From Pseudomonadota bacterium (GTDB taxonomy: Bacteria > Pseudomonadota > Alphaproteobacteria > Rickettsiales > Rickettsiaceae), in the NCBI GenBank assembly GCA_021804505.1, contig JAJZHL010000032.1:1-9034 (forward strand): 9,034 nucleotides of DNA. Reading direction: 5' to 3'. The stretch's first letter is position 1. Each line of letters starts with the position of its first letter. Position numbers and translations under genes: made by a program. Shown one piece after another: positions 1 to 6,217 of this stretch. Below the pieces are notes generated by a model that saw only the letters and a list, made by a program, of their open reading frames with translations, searched no databases and had not been told where the DNA came from.

Positions 1-439
1 TGCGGAAATACTTAAGGATATATTTGAAATACAATATGTGGCAGCAAATATCGAAGAATTAATGCAAAATATTCCAGAAGAAATATATCACCAAACTATC
101 TACTTATCTGCCAATGAAATTACTAAAGATTTGCCTGTAGAAATTAAGAGGGAGATAATATATGAGGTAGAATATGCAGAAGATTTGCAGCAAATAGAAG
201 AGATTCAAAAGAGTATCAATTTCATATTACTATATTCAAGCAATACCACTAATAGGCTGATAGAATTATTTAGCAGAAATAATCTATTACCCATCTTGGC
301 TGATAGTACAGCTATTGTAATAAGCAAAAAAGTGGCAGATATTATTAGATTTTTTGTAAAAAATGTGGTTTATTGTGATGATGGTAAGCCGGAGCAAATG
401 TTAGAGTTATTGTCAGATGACGAAAAATATAGAAATTGA
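1..439 (+). CDS. hemD: Uroporphyrinogen-III synthase, C-terminal part (5' end outside window)
   Basis: HemD closes hydroxymethylbilane with inversion of ring D to give uroporphyrinogen III, in the cytoplasmic haem pathway. The frame is open from base 2 to the TGA at 437-439, giving 145 visible residues, while family members are usually about 230-250 long, so the true start lies upstream. A GTG at 38 is in frame, but nothing marks it as the start. The visible part has the alternating strand/helix pattern of the family: a strand near IYLSANE, another near EIIYEVEYAE, then FILLYSSNTTNRLIELF, which matches the 'LL(Y/F)SPRTA..F' region, an 'ISKKVAD' segment like the family's 'lS..va..l', and a final 'KPEQMLELL' like the usual C-terminal 'P....LL..L'. 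Sequence identity is low, as is normal for HemD, so the call also leans on the two following genes, which share its alphaproteobacterial neighbourhood. Its last 23 bases overlap the next gene. Confidence 0.8.
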   Translation, partial: AEILKDIFEIQYVAANIEELMQNIPEEIYHQTIYLSANEITKDLPVEIKREIIYEVEYAEDLQQIEEIQKSINFILLYSSNTTNRLIELFSRNNLLPILADSTAIVISKKVADIIRFFVKNVVYCDDGKPEQMLELLSDDEKYRN

Positions 440-1064
440 CTTAAAGAAAGTACGTAACCATAAATCCATTATTATTACCCTTATTCTACTTCTCTTATTT
501 GCTATAGCAATTTTTTATTTGATTATTGTGGGTAACGAATACTTCCAGCCTAAAATAGTTAATAATGTTCCTAACACTCCCACGTGGGAGAAAAATTTAC
601 AGAAGCAAGAACCTGAGTTATTAAAAACAATAGTTCCCTTGCAAACAAAGCTGGAACAACCACAAGCTATAGAAGAAAATCCTATAGTCATTGCAAAAAC
701 TCCTGAAGGTATTGGTGCTTATCGTAATTACCTATATAATCTTAATGAACTAATAATAAGGTTTTTTGAAGAGAGAGATTATATTGTTCAAATTAACTAC
801 CTTCAAACCAAAGAACTGCCCATAGAAATAACAAAAATACTACTAAATATGAAACTTTATAGTACCAATTATATACAAAGGAATGACGAAATAGTCAGAG
901 TATTTCCGATGCAAGGTTCCTGGTTAGAACAATTAATTAAAATAGAAAAGAAATCAGATAATACTATTCATAAAGAGAAGCTAAAGGAAGAGATAATTGC
1001 TAGTTTAAAACTATTAACGGAATATTGTTATTCTGAGAAATTTCAACAAAAATTTGTAGAGTAG
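417..1064 (+). CDS. Short single-pass membrane protein in the mitofilin/Mic60 position
   Basis: This 215-residue protein has a short cytoplasmic N-terminus rich in K/R, one hydrophobic helix at about residues 18-38, then a hydrophilic presumed periplasmic part. The layout (N-terminal anchor followed by a large periplasmic domain) and the place between hemD and hemY match the alphaproteobacterial mitofilin-like protein (COG4223), the bacterial relative of mitochondrial Mic60, which shapes inner membranes. Those homologues are usually much longer and have a long coiled coil. Here there is only a Pro/Gln/Glu-rich linker at about residues 45-95 and a helical C-terminal part at about 100-215. It may be a reduced Mic60 relative or an unrelated replacement; I see no diagnostic mitofilin motif. 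The ATG at 417 overlaps hemD by 23 bases with only a weak GAG-type ribosome site, which suggests translational coupling. The hemY-like gene starts 6 bases after its stop. Confidence 0.6.
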   Translation: MTKNIEIDLKKVRNHKSIIITLILLLLFAIAIFYLIIVGNEYFQPKIVNNVPNTPTWEKNLQKQEPELLKTIVPLQTKLEQPQAIEENPIVIAKTPEGIGAYRNYLYNLNELIIRFFEERDYIVQINYLQTKELPIEITKILLNMKLYSTNYIQRNDEIVRVFPMQGSWLEQLIKIEKKSDNTIHKEKLKEEIIASLKLLTEYCYSEKFQQKFVE

Positions 1065-1070
1065 AAAATA

Positions 1071-2132
1071 ATGATCAGGCTGCTTGTAATTTGTATTATA
1101 TTCTTGCTCGCATATCTTGGATTTACGGCTCTTGGCCAGTTAGATAGTGCTATTAGCTTTAATTTATATAATTTTTATATTGAAACTACCTTTTTCACTT
1201 TTGTCTCAATCTTTATACTATCAGTACTTTTCCTTTTCATTGCTTTTAAAATTATATTTCTATTTTTGGATTTACCATCTAACTTAAAACATTTTTTCTA
1301 CTCACGGCAACTCATTAATAGCAATTATTTACTTATTCAGGCAATGGTTGAGTATATTATGAGGAAGAGTACGAGATCTATACCAGAGATAAAAAAAATC
1401 TCGCGCTACCTTAAGCCAGAAAATATAGAGCCATATCAACTATTTATGGCAGAGTTAGAAGGCGCCCCTGAAAAGAAAATTCAATTATTCCAAAAACTAG
1501 AAAAATCAAAAACTTATTCTGCTTTTGTAACAAAAAGGCTAGCTAGATTATATTACCAAAATAATATGTACAGTTTAGCAGAAGAGTATGCGGTAAAATC
1601 CTATAACCTTGATGAGACTGACGGTGAAACTGTAGAAATTTTGATTGATTGTTATGCAAAGCTTTTTTCCTGGACAAAATTAGCATTTTTGATCGCAAAA
1701 CTTCACAGGCTTGATAAGGAAAAATATTATGCGATCAAAGATAAACTGGCAGATTATTGCGTTCAGGCAGCAAAATATATGCTCAGTAGCAATGAAGATG
1801 ATGCTATTCATAATGCAGAATTAGCTATTCAGCTTGTACCATCGCATTACGACGCTTTAACCCTTTATTTTTCCTTGAATAAAGCTAAAAATAGTAAGAA
1901 TATTGAAATATTAAAAAATGCTTTCATCGATCATCCCTCTTTTGAGATTGCTCAGCTTTATAAACAGTTTTCACTATTACCACCTGCAAAAATCTATCAG
2001 GATTTAACCAATTTTATTAATCCCAAAGAATATCTGGGATTATTTTTATCAATCGCTGCATATTACGACTTACCGGATAAAATAGCAGAACTTAACAACA
2101 CACCAAAATTGTTGGCATTTCATCAGTCTTAA
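1071..2132 (+). CDS. hemY: HemY-type inner-membrane protein with TPR repeats
   Basis: This 353-residue protein has two N-terminal membrane helices at about residues 3-21 and 41-66, separated by a short segment with the pattern 'FNLYNFYIETTFF' that matches the HemY N-terminal domain. A basic stretch 'LPSNLKHFFYSRQ' follows, and then a helical repeat region. A clear TPR-like unit lies at about residues 153-186 (ARLYYQNNMYSLAEEYAV), and more helical pairs run to the C-terminus. HemY proteins of this kind are encoded in proteobacterial haem operons (hemC-hemD-hemX/mitofilin-hemY). Their biochemical role is uncertain, and they are not the protoporphyrinogen oxidase that bears the same symbol in Bacillus. 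The gene starts 6 bases after the previous stop with a poor ribosome site (TAGAG), in line with cotranscription. I see no strong terminator downstream. Confidence 0.82.
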   Translation: MIRLLVICIIFLLAYLGFTALGQLDSAISFNLYNFYIETTFFTFVSIFILSVLFLFIAFKIIFLFLDLPSNLKHFFYSRQLINSNYLLIQAMVEYIMRKSTRSIPEIKKISRYLKPENIEPYQLFMAELEGAPEKKIQLFQKLEKSKTYSAFVTKRLARLYYQNNMYSLAEEYAVKSYNLDETDGETVEILIDCYAKLFSWTKLAFLIAKLHRLDKEKYYAIKDKLADYCVQAAKYMLSSNEDDAIHNAELAIQLVPSHYDALTLYFSLNKAKNSKNIEILKNAFIDHPSFEIAQLYKQFSLLPPAKIYQDLTNFINPKEYLGLFLSIAAYYDLPDKIAELNNTPKLLAFHQS

Positions 2133-2226
2133 GAAGAGAAATTCTCTATAGACATACTTTTATATCACATATACCACAAAACTATCTTCAGTATCACCTA
2201 ATTTAACCGTGTCCATCTGCTATTTC

Positions 2227-2256
2227 TTGACAATTAACGTGAATTTGGACTAACGT
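2227..2256 (+). promoter_or_regulatory. Possible sigma-70 type promoter before the 144-residue gene
   Basis: A perfect TTGACA lies at 2227-2232. With an 18-base spacer it is followed by TAACGT at 2251-2256, a weak match to TATAAT. TAACGT also occurs at 2235-2240, just after the -35 box, which makes a 6-base direct repeat 16 bases apart. It is the only good -35 box in the 166-base gap after the hemY-like gene, so a fresh transcript starting here is plausible but unproven. Confidence 0.35.
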
Positions 2257-2298
2257 TCCTAATAATAAGGTGCAACTTAAATAGTTTAGGAAAATAAA

Positions 2299-2733
2299 AT
2301 GACTAACCATGACAATGCGCAGCTGATCTGTAAGGACCAATCTGGTATATTCTTTACTATCTTTAATGAGGTAATAAAAGGAATGCGTGATTATAAGATA
2401 TTGCCTGGCTTTGTGAAAGATATATGTGGGGAAATAATTTCAGAAAGACTTGTGACTGTTCCTTTACTTATTGTAATTGCTGAGGCAATATATAAAGGTT
2501 TTAGTGATCCCCAAGTAAAAGCGTGTCTTACTAAAGATACTGATTTCAAAAATAAATCAGAAGATGAATTGTTTAAAACAGTTTTACATAACATAGATTT
2601 AGCTCTCCGCGATTACGTAAAAGCCAAAATTGAAGCAGTATACCCTCAAAATAATGCTAATATAAAATTTGAAGGGAAAGATTGGCAAGAAATTATGGGA
2701 GAAGTCTATAATACTTATGGTATGGAAATGTAA
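2299..2733 (+). CDS. Unrecognised 144-residue protein
   Basis: I do not recognise this protein. It is 144 residues long, mildly acidic (about 22 D/E against 17 K/R), with no signal peptide and no clear membrane helix. The most hydrophobic stretch, 'LVTVPLLIVIAEAIYKGF' at about residues 51-68, contains a Glu and looks more like a buried helix. The C-terminal half appears mostly helical and ends near 'GKDWQEIMGEVYNTYGMEM'. The start is well supported: TAGGA at 2287-2291 lies 7 bases before the ATG. It is followed 69 bases later by the large 988-residue gene on the same strand, and a possible promoter lies upstream, so the two may form a unit separate from the haem block. A small, slightly acidic protein ahead of a large possible effector could be a dedicated partner or chaperone, but that is only inference from layout. 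Confidence 0.75.
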   Translation: MTNHDNAQLICKDQSGIFFTIFNEVIKGMRDYKILPGFVKDICGEIISERLVTVPLLIVIAEAIYKGFSDPQVKACLTKDTDFKNKSEDELFKTVLHNIDLALRDYVKAKIEAVYPQNNANIKFEGKDWQEIMGEVYNTYGMEM

Positions 2734-2736
2734 CCT

Positions 2737-2778
2737 CTTTCTCTTACCTTGTTAATCTCCTCAACATTATAGAGAAAG
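2737..2778 (+). repeat. Inverted repeat in the gap between the two unrecognised genes
   Basis: CTTTCTCT at 2737-2744 is the exact reverse complement of AGAGAAAG at 2771-2778, with a 26-base loop. The right arm ends 24 bases before the start codon of the large gene. No T-run follows, so it is not a standard terminator. It could fold in the mRNA leader and affect translation, or be chance in purine/pyrimidine-skewed DNA. Confidence 0.35.
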
Positions 2779-2802
2779 TAGCATATGTAGTGAGTAATTA
2801 TT

Positions 2803-5769
2803 ATGTCAAAAAATAACATTACAGATGAACTCTATAGTTCAGATGAAGAACAGACAAAACCTGTAAGCGAGATTGCAAAAAAAAGGAATAAAAAGAGAAA
2901 TAAGGATTGGGAAGCTCCTGGAGGATTGGATTCTGATAAGATAGAATATCAACAATTTTTAACCGAAAGTCTAGGTAAAGTTGATAATTATCAACCTTCT
3001 TATATACTCAACGAAATATCTAACAGGCTTCTATATTCGAAAGAAGTAACAGAAATTTATAATACCGTAAAAGACCCACTAGAGCTTGAAAAGCAAAGTT
3101 TAAAGGACCTAACAGACCTCTATACAAGTGCCGCTGCTGGTGCTAAAGAGGGTGAGCTAAATCGACAGGATTATGAAGAAATAGCAAAACAAACTCAAGA
3201 GGCGTTAAAGAAGGTTACAGAACTACAAACAGCTCGTGATAATTTAGCTATGGAGCTGAAGGGAACTTTTTCATTTATACCAAGGATGCCATCAGAAAGT
3301 TTTGTACAAAAGTGCAAAGAGAAACCGGAGCCTCTTGGCAACGATAAAGTAACCATCGTAAAACGCTTAGCTGAATATAGATATAAACTAGCGACGGAAG
3401 AAGAGAACTTTAAAACAGGAGATGAATTTAAGCAATTATGCGATTTCTTCAACATACAAGCAACTACCAAAAATGGGGACAGGATAAGGGAAGCAGCATA
3501 TACAGATTTGACAGAAAAAATAGAAGAGATAATAGGTAGATACCCTACAAGAAGTGAGATTAATGAATATAGTCGCATAGCAAATCTAGAAGAGATGGAG
3601 TTAAATGATGTTGCAAAGCTGGTTCACCAAAAAGTTCAAGATAATCTAACAGGTTTATACAAATACATAGATCTAAAGGATACCCTCTCTTACGCAGGAG
3701 CTGACGGCTTAACACGTACATATCAAGATATTTTGCGTGATCAACAAGTTAGAATCGCAAAACTTGACAAACCTAAGCCAAGAGATATTACTCGGCCACC
3801 TAAAGTGAATTTCTTAGCACAAGTGAGAGCTAGCAGAAAATATAATAGAGTAGCTTATAAAGAGGCAATTATAGAAAATAATTATAAACAAAGAGCTAAC
3901 TTGCCACCTGGCGCTAATACCTCAAATACCTTCTTCCCAACTGGCTCAATGACTCATTTTGTAGGAACCTTAGAATCGTACAGAGAAATTACAACAGAGC
4001 AAAACTCAGAATTATCAACATATAGAGCAATTGTTACAAAAAACAAGGCACATAGCAAGACAATAGAATCACTTAAAAACTTATCACAAGTTGAAGCTAT
4101 TAGAAATCCATCAGCCTTACTTACTAATGCAATGTTTTTCGATCTAGTAGAACAGGGTAGTTTAAACATAGAAGAGTTACCAAATAAGATGCCTATGGCT
4201 ATGGAAGGAGCTGTCCCTTCAGCCATTAAACTAGAACAAACACTCAAAGAACACCAAAGTTCTAGAATGGTTTATGACTATAGGGATATAGCAGCAAATG
4301 CAGCTCCTGCTACCCTTGCCATAAAGAATGATAATATCCTTTTTCAGTGGCTAGCTGCAACAAAACTTGAAAAGGATGGTATACCAATTACAAATATAAA
4401 TAGTGCTATCAAAGGCGCTCATGCAACCATTCAAAATGTAAATCAAGCATCACCTGGCTGTACTGTTAAATATTATGATAGTGCTGACCAGGTCATCCAA
4501 TACCTACCAGAAGACCAGTATAACAATACACCAATCGCCGATATTTCTAAAATTACCATAGAGAACAACAATGGCTATTGTGTGGAACTAAACCCTCAAA
4601 CAATAATTAAGATAGGCCAGTGGGACGCAGAAAAGGCATTTGAACAACGCCAAGGTGTAGGTATTAGTTATTTTAAAAAGTGTATTGCAAGCCAAGGCAA
4701 TGCTAGACAGAGTAACACGACAAAAGGTATGTTACAACACTTTGAAGAGGTGATCAAAGAGAAAAAAAATGATTCAACAGTGAGATACTTTGATAGTAAA
4801 GGCAATCTCATTGAAGACATAGAAAATACCAGAATAAACGATGTACATAAAATTGAGATAGAAAAAAATGGTGAATCTATTGAATTAGAAACCGAAAAAG
4901 TAATAGCTAAAGATTCAACAGTTGAATTATACCAGAGCTATGGTGATCTTATAGCTTGCTCTATAACAACCTTTCCTGCAAAAGTATTTAATGAATTATC
5001 GCAAGAATGGTATGGTGTAACATTAGCTTACCTTGAGGATATAACCCTAGCCGATTTAAAGCTCAAAGCTGCAGCAGAACCTCACGAGCCTGAAACTGAT
5101 AGACAGCCCGATCCAGAAAGGGCTGTCATAAACGAATTAGAAAAGAGAATGCAAATAGACGGTGGTGAAGATAGAAGTAAATGGCTACAGCCAGAGGAAA
5201 TGGAATTAAAAGAAGAAGTGCCTAGGAAAACAGAAGATGATATACGGAGAGAGATATCAAAGACAAAGGAAGAACCATCGCTCTATTCTACTCAACCTAC
5301 AACTCCTCTACCCTCACAAGAAGCAAGATTTCCTTCCTTCTCTTCTCTTTCAGAACAGCAAGAATCAAGAGTGAACAGAGAGTTATTTCCTGTTATCTCA
5401 CCAACTACCCCAAACCAACCAAAAAGTACTAACTCACTGTTACAGGCAGGCATGGGCCTTTTGACCCCAGAAAAAACACCAGAACAAAATAAAAAAACAA
5501 CTACTATACAAGCATCACACACACTGTCAGACAGCACCTTACAAACACCCACAAGTATATTTTCTCTAAGTGAAACCTCAGGTATAAAAGTAGATAGTGC
5601 TCTTTCCACTGAAGAACATATGGAGGAAGCAAAGGCAATAGGGCAAAAGCTAAAAGAAAAGCAAAAGCGGCCTAGACCAGAAGCTCCACCTGGTCAGGAG
5701 CTTACTAACCCTGCAAATAAGAAATACAGTAATAGATCTAGATCACCTTCTCCAGGATTTGACAACTAG
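2803..5769 (+). CDS. Unrecognised 988-residue hydrophilic protein with internal repeats and Ser/Pro-rich tail
   Basis: I do not recognise this protein, and it has no signal peptide or membrane helix. Its N-terminus is charged and has a dense basic patch at residues 26-34 (KKRNKKRNK). Residues of about 80-300 look largely helical and charged, and 'KPKPRDITRPPKVNF' forms a Pro/basic linker in the middle. Residues 552-604 and 657-704 are two diverged copies of one unit: compare TVKYYDS with TVRYFDS, then I.D..KI.IE.N and (V/I)EL. A partial third copy begins at about 705 (STVELYQS). From about residue 756 to the end the chain is low-complexity, rich in P, S, T, E and Q with many SP/TP pairs, and it finishes with KQKRPRP and NRSRSPSPGFDN. 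The start ATG has only a weak ribosome site (GTGAG). Size, disorder and basic ends resemble host-directed secreted proteins of Rickettsiales, but no catalytic motif supports a specific activity. Confidence 0.85.
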   Translation: MSKNNITDELYSSDEEQTKPVSEIAKKRNKKRNKDWEAPGGLDSDKIEYQQFLTESLGKVDNYQPSYILNEISNRLLYSKEVTEIYNTVKDPLELEKQSLKDLTDLYTSAAAGAKEGELNRQDYEEIAKQTQEALKKVTELQTARDNLAMELKGTFSFIPRMPSESFVQKCKEKPEPLGNDKVTIVKRLAEYRYKLATEEENFKTGDEFKQLCDFFNIQATTKNGDRIREAAYTDLTEKIEEIIGRYPTRSEINEYSRIANLEEMELNDVAKLVHQKVQDNLTGLYKYIDLKDTLSYAGADGLTRTYQDILRDQQVRIAKLDKPKPRDITRPPKVNFLAQVRASRKYNRVAYKEAIIENNYKQRANLPPGANTSNTFFPTGSMTHFVGTLESYREITTEQNSELSTYRAIVTKNKAHSKTIESLKNLSQVEAIRNPSALLTNAMFFDLVEQGSLNIEELPNKMPMAMEGAVPSAIKLEQTLKEHQSSRMVYDYRDIAANAAPATLAIKNDNILFQWLAATKLEKDGIPITNINSAIKGAHATIQNVNQASPGCTVKYYDSADQVIQYLPEDQYNNTPIADISKITIENNNGYCVELNPQTIIKIGQWDAEKAFEQRQGVGISYFKKCIASQGNARQSNTTKGMLQHFEEVIKEKKNDSTVRYFDSKGNLIEDIENTRINDVHKIEIEKNGESIELETEKVIAKDSTVELYQSYGDLIACSITTFPAKVFNELSQEWYGVTLAYLEDITLADLKLKAAAEPHEPETDRQPDPERAVINELEKRMQIDGGEDRSKWLQPEEMELKEEVPRKTEDDIRREISKTKEEPSLYSTQPTTPLPSQEARFPSFSSLSEQQESRVNRELFPVISPTTPNQPKSTNSLLQAGMGLLTPEKTPEQNKKTTTIQASHTLSDSTLQTPTSIFSLSETSGIKVDSALSTEEHMEEAKAIGQKLKEKQKRPRPEAPPGQELTNPANKKYSNRSRSPSPGFDN
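4456..4614 (+). repeat. Copy 1 of an internal protein repeat (residues 552-604)
   Basis: This encodes the first unit of a ~50-residue repeat in the 988-residue protein. Its landmarks are TVKYYDS, then IADISKITIENN, then VELNPQTIIKI. Aligned by eye with copy 2 it shares about 17 identical residues over some 47 aligned positions, allowing one 4-5 residue gap after the first third. The strand-rich pattern suggests a small beta domain. Confidence 0.7.
4771..4914 (+). repeat. Copy 2 of an internal protein repeat (residues 657-704)
   Basis: This is the second unit of the repeat, with TVRYFDSKGNLIEDI, INDVHKIEIEKNG and IELETEKVI. It starts 105 residues after copy 1. The nucleotide sequences have diverged, so the duplication is old or the units are under different constraint. 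A shorter similar start, STVELYQSYGDLI, follows directly at about residues 705-717 and may be a truncated third unit. Confidence 0.7.
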
Positions 5770-5855
5770 GGCATCAACCGGTCCTCACGCATAGAGACGT
5801 ATTACTACGCTTGTAGTTTTAGCAGGATAGGGGGGTGTGGCATACTCTTTATTTT

Positions 5856-5936
5856 TCAAATACTAGGCTTCCTGCATAAGTCCTTTCTAATGGTGATTTT
5901 ATTGCCAAGACACGAGATAAGCTCCTCAAATACTAG
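5856..5936. repeat. Direct repeat of TCAAATACTAG in the convergent intergenic region
   Basis: TCAAATACTAG occurs at 5856-5866 and again at 5926-5936, 70 bases apart, within the 259-base stretch between the large plus-strand gene and the minus-strand HIG1-type gene. That stretch holds no gene I can support on either strand, apart from a frame discussed in the findings. It also has a run of six G at 5830-5835. Its nature (mobile-element remnant, dispersed repeat or small RNA) is not decidable from the window alone. Confidence 0.45.
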
Positions 5937-5985
5937 TTGTATCTCCAAGTACACTCTTAAAGTTTTCCCTAACAATCCCTCGCCA

Positions 5986-6008
5986 TAAAAGGCTTATCCT
6001 GAAAGCCT
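5986..6008 (-). terminator. Possible intrinsic terminator of the minus-strand operon
   Basis: Read on the minus strand, AGGCTT (6008-6003), a 7-base loop and AAGCCT (5995-5990) form a 6-bp stem followed directly by TTTTA. It lies about 20 bases after the stop of the HIG1-type gene, which is the right place to end the permease-hisS-HIG1 transcript. The stem is short, so strength is doubtful. On the plus strand no T-run follows it. Confidence 0.5.
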
Positions 6009-6028
6009 AGTGTAAAATTAGAAGAAAC

Positions 6029-6205
6029 TTAATGCAGAAAATAAATCAGCACCAAACAGAAAATGGCAACACCTTGCAATACAACGCGTAATACCATGAG
6101 TTTGGAGCTAAATTTTCTATCAAACTTCCCTCCAATTGCCATCGAAACAACACCTACCACTAAGACGATTAAAGTTAAAGAAAGGGCTATGAGTAAATAT
6201 GTCAT
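6029..6205 (-). CDS. HIG1-type twin-transmembrane protein (58 residues)
   Basis: This small gene reads as a 58-residue protein beginning MTYLLIALSLTLIVLVVGVV. It has two hydrophobic helices at about residues 4-22 and 41-57, joined by a short hydrophilic loop 'AIGGKFDRKFSSKLMVLRV'. The pattern 'GG.F.RK.S.KLM.LRV.LQG.A' is the hallmark of the short alphaproteobacterial HIG1-domain proteins, including the conserved R-x3-Q (R40...Q44). Mitochondrial members (Rcf1, HIGD1A) bind cytochrome c oxidase and respiratory supercomplexes; a similar membrane role here is inference. The start is supported by AGG at 6214-6212, 6 bases before the ATG. It begins 12 bases after the hisS stop, so it should be cotranscribed with hisS. 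A possible terminator follows about 20 bases after its TAA. It is short enough to be missed by length-filtered gene calling. Confidence 0.87.
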   Translation of the reverse strand: MTYLLIALSLTLIVLVVGVVSMAIGGKFDRKFSSKLMVLRVVLQGVAIFCLVLIYFLH

Positions 6206-6217
6206 ATTCTGCCTAGT

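Noticed and set aside
38..439. A complete short gene starting with GTG at 38
   Set aside because: The frame is open to the window edge and the product matches only the C-terminal part of HemD, so it is a truncated view of a longer gene.
2135..2147. Inverted repeat AGAGAA/TTCTCT just after the hemY-like gene, considered as a terminator
   Set aside because: The loop would be one base, leaving a very short effective stem, and no T-run follows immediately.
2391..2594. Minus-strand frame of 67 codons
   Set aside because: It lies wholly inside the 144-residue plus-strand gene, which has a good ribosome site. It has no supporting signal of its own.
3195..5609. Three minus-strand frames within 3195-3578, 3954-4247 and 5292-5609
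   Set aside because: They are antisense shadows of the 988-residue gene, with unusual Ser/Cys/Val-rich products and no ribosome sites or family resemblance.
5778..5786. GAGGACCGG on the minus strand, as in the 23S rRNA sarcin-ricin loop
   Set aside because: The match is only about nine bases and the flanking sequence does not fit 23S rRNA, so it is taken as chance.
5863..5882. Imperfect palindrome around AGGCTTCCTGCATAAGTCCT, considered as a Rickettsia palindromic element
   Set aside because: Only 12 of 20 positions are symmetric and the known elements are much longer and typically in-frame in genes. A genome-wide search would be needed to call it.
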